NCBI GenBank assembly: GCA_049289295.1
Contig: JBATLL010000111.1
Coordinates: forward strand, 1 to 16,309
Source of the DNA: BOKV01 sp049289295
GTDB taxonomy: Bacteria > Pseudomonadota > Alphaproteobacteria > Rhizobiales > Rhizobiaceae
Length of the DNA: 16,309 nt
Direction of reading: 5' to 3'
Below the pieces are notes generated by a model. That model saw nothing but the letters and a program-made list of their open reading frames with translations. It was not told the DNA's origin and did not search any database. Both the position numbers and the translations under genes were made by a program. Below are positions 14,773-16,309 of the stretch, in pieces. Each line of letters starts with the position of its first letter. The stretch's first letter is position 1.

Positions 14773-14800
14773 CGTGGAAGGTACGCTAAACAACGTTAAG
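14765..14800 (+). repeat. candidate Tn3-family terminal inverted repeat
   Basis: The segment begins GGGCATAGCGTGG and ends AACAACGTTAAG. The inner ACGTTAAG and the outer G-run are hallmarks of Tn3-family 38-bp ends. It lies 21 bases past the stop of the tnpA remnant, the expected place. The partner end would be beyond the window. Confidence 0.55.
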
Positions 14801-14820
14801 GGTGAACAATCAGAGAACGC

Positions 14821-15417
14821 TTAGGCGGCGCGACTATCCGGCGGAAGATTGAGGGCCTTGCGGCCAGCAGAAGCGGCTGCGCGATCCCAGAGGAAATCGC
14901 CGGAAAAAGCAATATGCTCCCAGCCTACCGGGGACGTGTGGGCGAGGAGGTCATCAGGCACCGCGACCGATGTTGATCGTAGATGCTGGGCTGCAGCGTC
15001 CATGTAGATCGTGTTCCAGTAGACGATTGCGGCGATGACCAGATTGAGGCCGGATGCCCGATATTGCTGCGCCTCGTGGCTGCGGTCGATGATGCGGCCC
15101 TGGCGGAATGTGTAGATCGCCTGCGTCAGGGCATGGCGCTGCTCGCTGTTGTTGAGACCGGCATGGCATCGCCGACGCAGATCGGGATTTTCGAGCCAGT
15201 CCAGCATGAACAGCGTCCGCTCGATCTTGCCGATTTCCTGTAGCGCGACATCGAGCTGGTTCTGCCGTTCGTAGGCAGCGAGCTTTCGCAGCATTACCGA
15301 TGGCGCGACATGGCCGACCTTGATCGACCCTACGAGGCGCAGCAGGGGTCGGTTCCGGCTGAGGGCGAAATGACACCCTAAGGGAATAGCTGTCCTTGCC
15401 GTCGCCGCGGCTGCCAT
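14821..15417 (-). pseudogene. tnpA: Tn3-family transposase, C-terminal remnant
   Basis: Of 198 codons, residues from about 25 onward are clear Tn3 transposase C-terminus: LLRLVGSIKVGHVAPSVMLR, GKIERTLFMLDWLENPDLRR, then QQYRASGLNLVIAAIVYWNT and SPVGWEHIAFSGDFLW. The last of these is the conserved end of the family. The first ~24 residues (MAAAATARTAIPLGC and on) are not family sequence and lie at the deletion junction, so the ATG is incidental. About 800 N-terminal residues, including most of the catalytic core, are absent. Confidence 0.8.
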
Positions 15418-15432
15418 TGATCACAAACTGCG

Positions 15433-15972
15433 TCACTCTCGATGGATAGAACATTCCGTCAGCCACCTTGCAGGCATGACGTTGACCGCTGCCCTCAAAG
15501 GTATGCGATAGAAGTTCATCGTTCGATAGCTCCATGCATATGGCACGCAGTGCTTCATGACGGCGGTATGCAGGAAGAACTGAAATTCTTCCGGGGCATG
15601 CCGGACCGATTCTAAAAACGAGTGTTGGGTTTGCCGGTCAGCACCGAACTCGTTCAACGCCTTCAATCTCAGATTATCCGCATAAGCTCCGACTGAGAGT
15701 AGAGAGCCCGCCAGCGCCACCGCTACAAAAATGGGGCCTCGAACGATCGAAAACCGAGCCGGTATCAAAAAGCTGGTCGCTCCGACCGCGAAGCAAGCGG
15801 ATACGATCCAGAGCCAGTGAGGCGCGCCCAGTCTATCTGACCAGATCGTCGCGAGGAATACTGGCTTCAGCAAGCTACCGAAGACGAAGCCTGCAATCGC
15901 CAGGTACGTAATGCATCCAAGCGCGGCGGTCTTCATCCTGTGCTTTCGTCCGACATCCGGCGCGACGCTCAT
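15433..15972 (-). CDS. three-helix membrane protein, Tn3 passenger, unknown function
   Basis: With the ATG at 15972, which overlaps the resolvase stop as ATGA, the protein has 179 residues; an internal Met at residue 13 is an alternative. Hydrophobic segments lie at about 17-42, 52-70 and 78-96, followed by an 80-residue polar domain with HAPEEFQFFLHTAVMKHCVP and YAWSYRTMNFYRIP. I do not recognise a named family. Coupling to the resolvase and location inside the Tn3 unit mark it as a transposon-borne passenger gene. It seems intact, since its stop lies before the tnpA deletion junction. Confidence 0.65.
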   Translation of the reverse strand: MSVAPDVGRKHRMKTAALGCITYLAIAGFVFGSLLKPVFLATIWSDRLGAPHWLWIVSACFAVGATSFLIPARFSIVRGPIFVAVALAGSLLSVGAYADNLRLKALNEFGADRQTQHSFLESVRHAPEEFQFFLHTAVMKHCVPYAWSYRTMNFYRIPLRAAVNVMPARWLTECSIHRE

Positions 15973-16283
15973 GCCGCCACCTCGACCTTGTGATCCATGT
16001 CCGCCCTGGAGCGTCCGACGATTGCGGCGACAGTATTCTTGCTGAGGCCGAGGTCCCGGGCTATCCAGCGATAGCTGCGCCCCTCGGCAACAAGGGCTAG
16101 CACCTTGGGGGCAAGCCGATCCGACTTCGGGCGGACGCCGGTCTGCCGCCCGAGTTTCCGACCCCGCGCCCGTGCCGCGGCGAGGCCGGAGCGAACCCGC
16201 TCGCTGAGCATGTCGCGCTCGAACTGCGCAATGCCTGCGAGCATCGTCGCCATCATACGACCGTGCGGCGTATCGACCTCGAA
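15969..16283 (-). pseudogene. tnpR: Tn3-family resolvase (serine recombinase), C-terminal part
   Basis: From the junction at 16283 the frame reads FEVDTPHGRMMATMLAGIAQ then FERDMLSERVRSGLAAARAR, the end of the serine-recombinase catalytic domain and its E-helix. GRKLGRQTG and the DNA-binding helix-turn-helix follow (LVAEGRSYRWIARDLGLSKN, then TVAAIVGRS). The N-terminal ~90 residues with the active-site serine are missing because an IS6100-like end starts at 16284. The ATG at 16256 lies inside the catalytic domain, so any product would lack recombinase activity. The gene's TGA overlaps the next gene's ATG. Confidence 0.85.
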
Positions 16284-16309
16284 GGCTCTGTTGCAAAGAT
16301 TGGCGGCAG
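16284..16309. mobile_element. IS6100-type (IS6 family) terminal sequence
   Basis: GGCTCTGTTGCAAA at 16284-16297 is the terminal inverted repeat I know for IS6100, and the next bases GATTGGCGGCAG also fit that element. It abuts the resolvase reading frame exactly, so the element inserted there. Only its first 26 bases are visible. Confidence 0.75.

Larger units (their letters stand above)
14765..16283 (-). mobile_element. degenerate Tn3-family transposon, interrupted at right edge
   Basis: The unit contains, on the minus strand, a resolvase fragment, a membrane passenger gene and the C-terminal part of tnpA, ending at a Tn3-like inverted repeat. Most of tnpA is deleted between the passenger gene and the C-terminal remnant. 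The resolvase is severed by an IS6100-like end at 16284. It cannot move by its own transposase. Confidence 0.65.

Noticed and set aside
2586..15417. The N-terminal (left) and C-terminal (right) Tn3 transposase pieces as two halves of one split transposon enclosing the C2 genes
   Set aside because: They lie in opposite orientations and about 12 kb apart, and do not share a recognisable inverted repeat. A simple insertion into one tnpA cannot produce this; a complex history is possible but not shown.

Overview
The window looks like accessory DNA of an alphaproteobacterium, most likely a sphingomonad (Sphingomonadaceae). This rests on GC-rich coding, a TonB-dependent receptor remnant, an IS6100-type end, and a dense mix of IS3, IS1182, ISL3 and Tn3 pieces; the taxon is an inference. 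Mobile-element debris lies on both sides of one intact block of C2 metabolism and signalling genes.

Region 1 (1-1468) is an IS3-family element with overlapping orfA and orfB. It abuts the last ~64 codons of a TonB-dependent receptor (1469-1662), which it appears to have cut. A thioredoxin-2 gene (trxC, 1782-2213) and a small convergent hypothetical gene follow. Region 2 (2554-3540) holds two fused wrecks: the N-terminal part of a Tn3-family transposase carrying one in-frame stop, joined to the C-terminal tail of an IS1182-type transposase. Region 3 (3604-4670, minus strand) is a type II toxin-antitoxin pair: a Xre/DUF2384-type antitoxin and a RES-domain toxin in GTGA overlap, with a good sigma70-type promoter whose spacer carries an inverted repeat. 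Region 4 (4726-6442) is an ISL3-family element with matching terminal inverted repeats. It is itself flanked by two inverted copies of a different end sequence, as if it had landed inside a small IS21-like or MITE-like unit.

Region 5 (6603-14490) is the functional core. Acetyl-CoA synthetase (acs, minus strand) diverges from an acetaldehyde-type aldehyde dehydrogenase (ExaC/AldB type). On the plus strand follow an EthD-family protein, a DUF779 protein, a FIST-domain protein resembling the haem/nitric-oxide sensor NosP, and a PAS-PAS hybrid histidine kinase resembling NahK/ErcS'. The last two overlap by ATGA. In Pseudomonas aeruginosa the nosP-nahK pair also lies in the ethanol-oxidation region, so the grouping suggests that C2 oxidation (acetaldehyde to acetate to acetyl-CoA) is linked to NO or redox sensing here.

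Region 6 (14581-16309) starts with a small two-helix membrane ORF whose last codons run into a candidate Tn3 inverted repeat. Then, on the minus strand, come a C-terminal tnpA remnant, a three-helix membrane protein and a resolvase whose ATGA overlaps it. The resolvase is cut at the window edge by what looks like an IS6100 end. I saw no tRNA, rRNA or CRISPR array.
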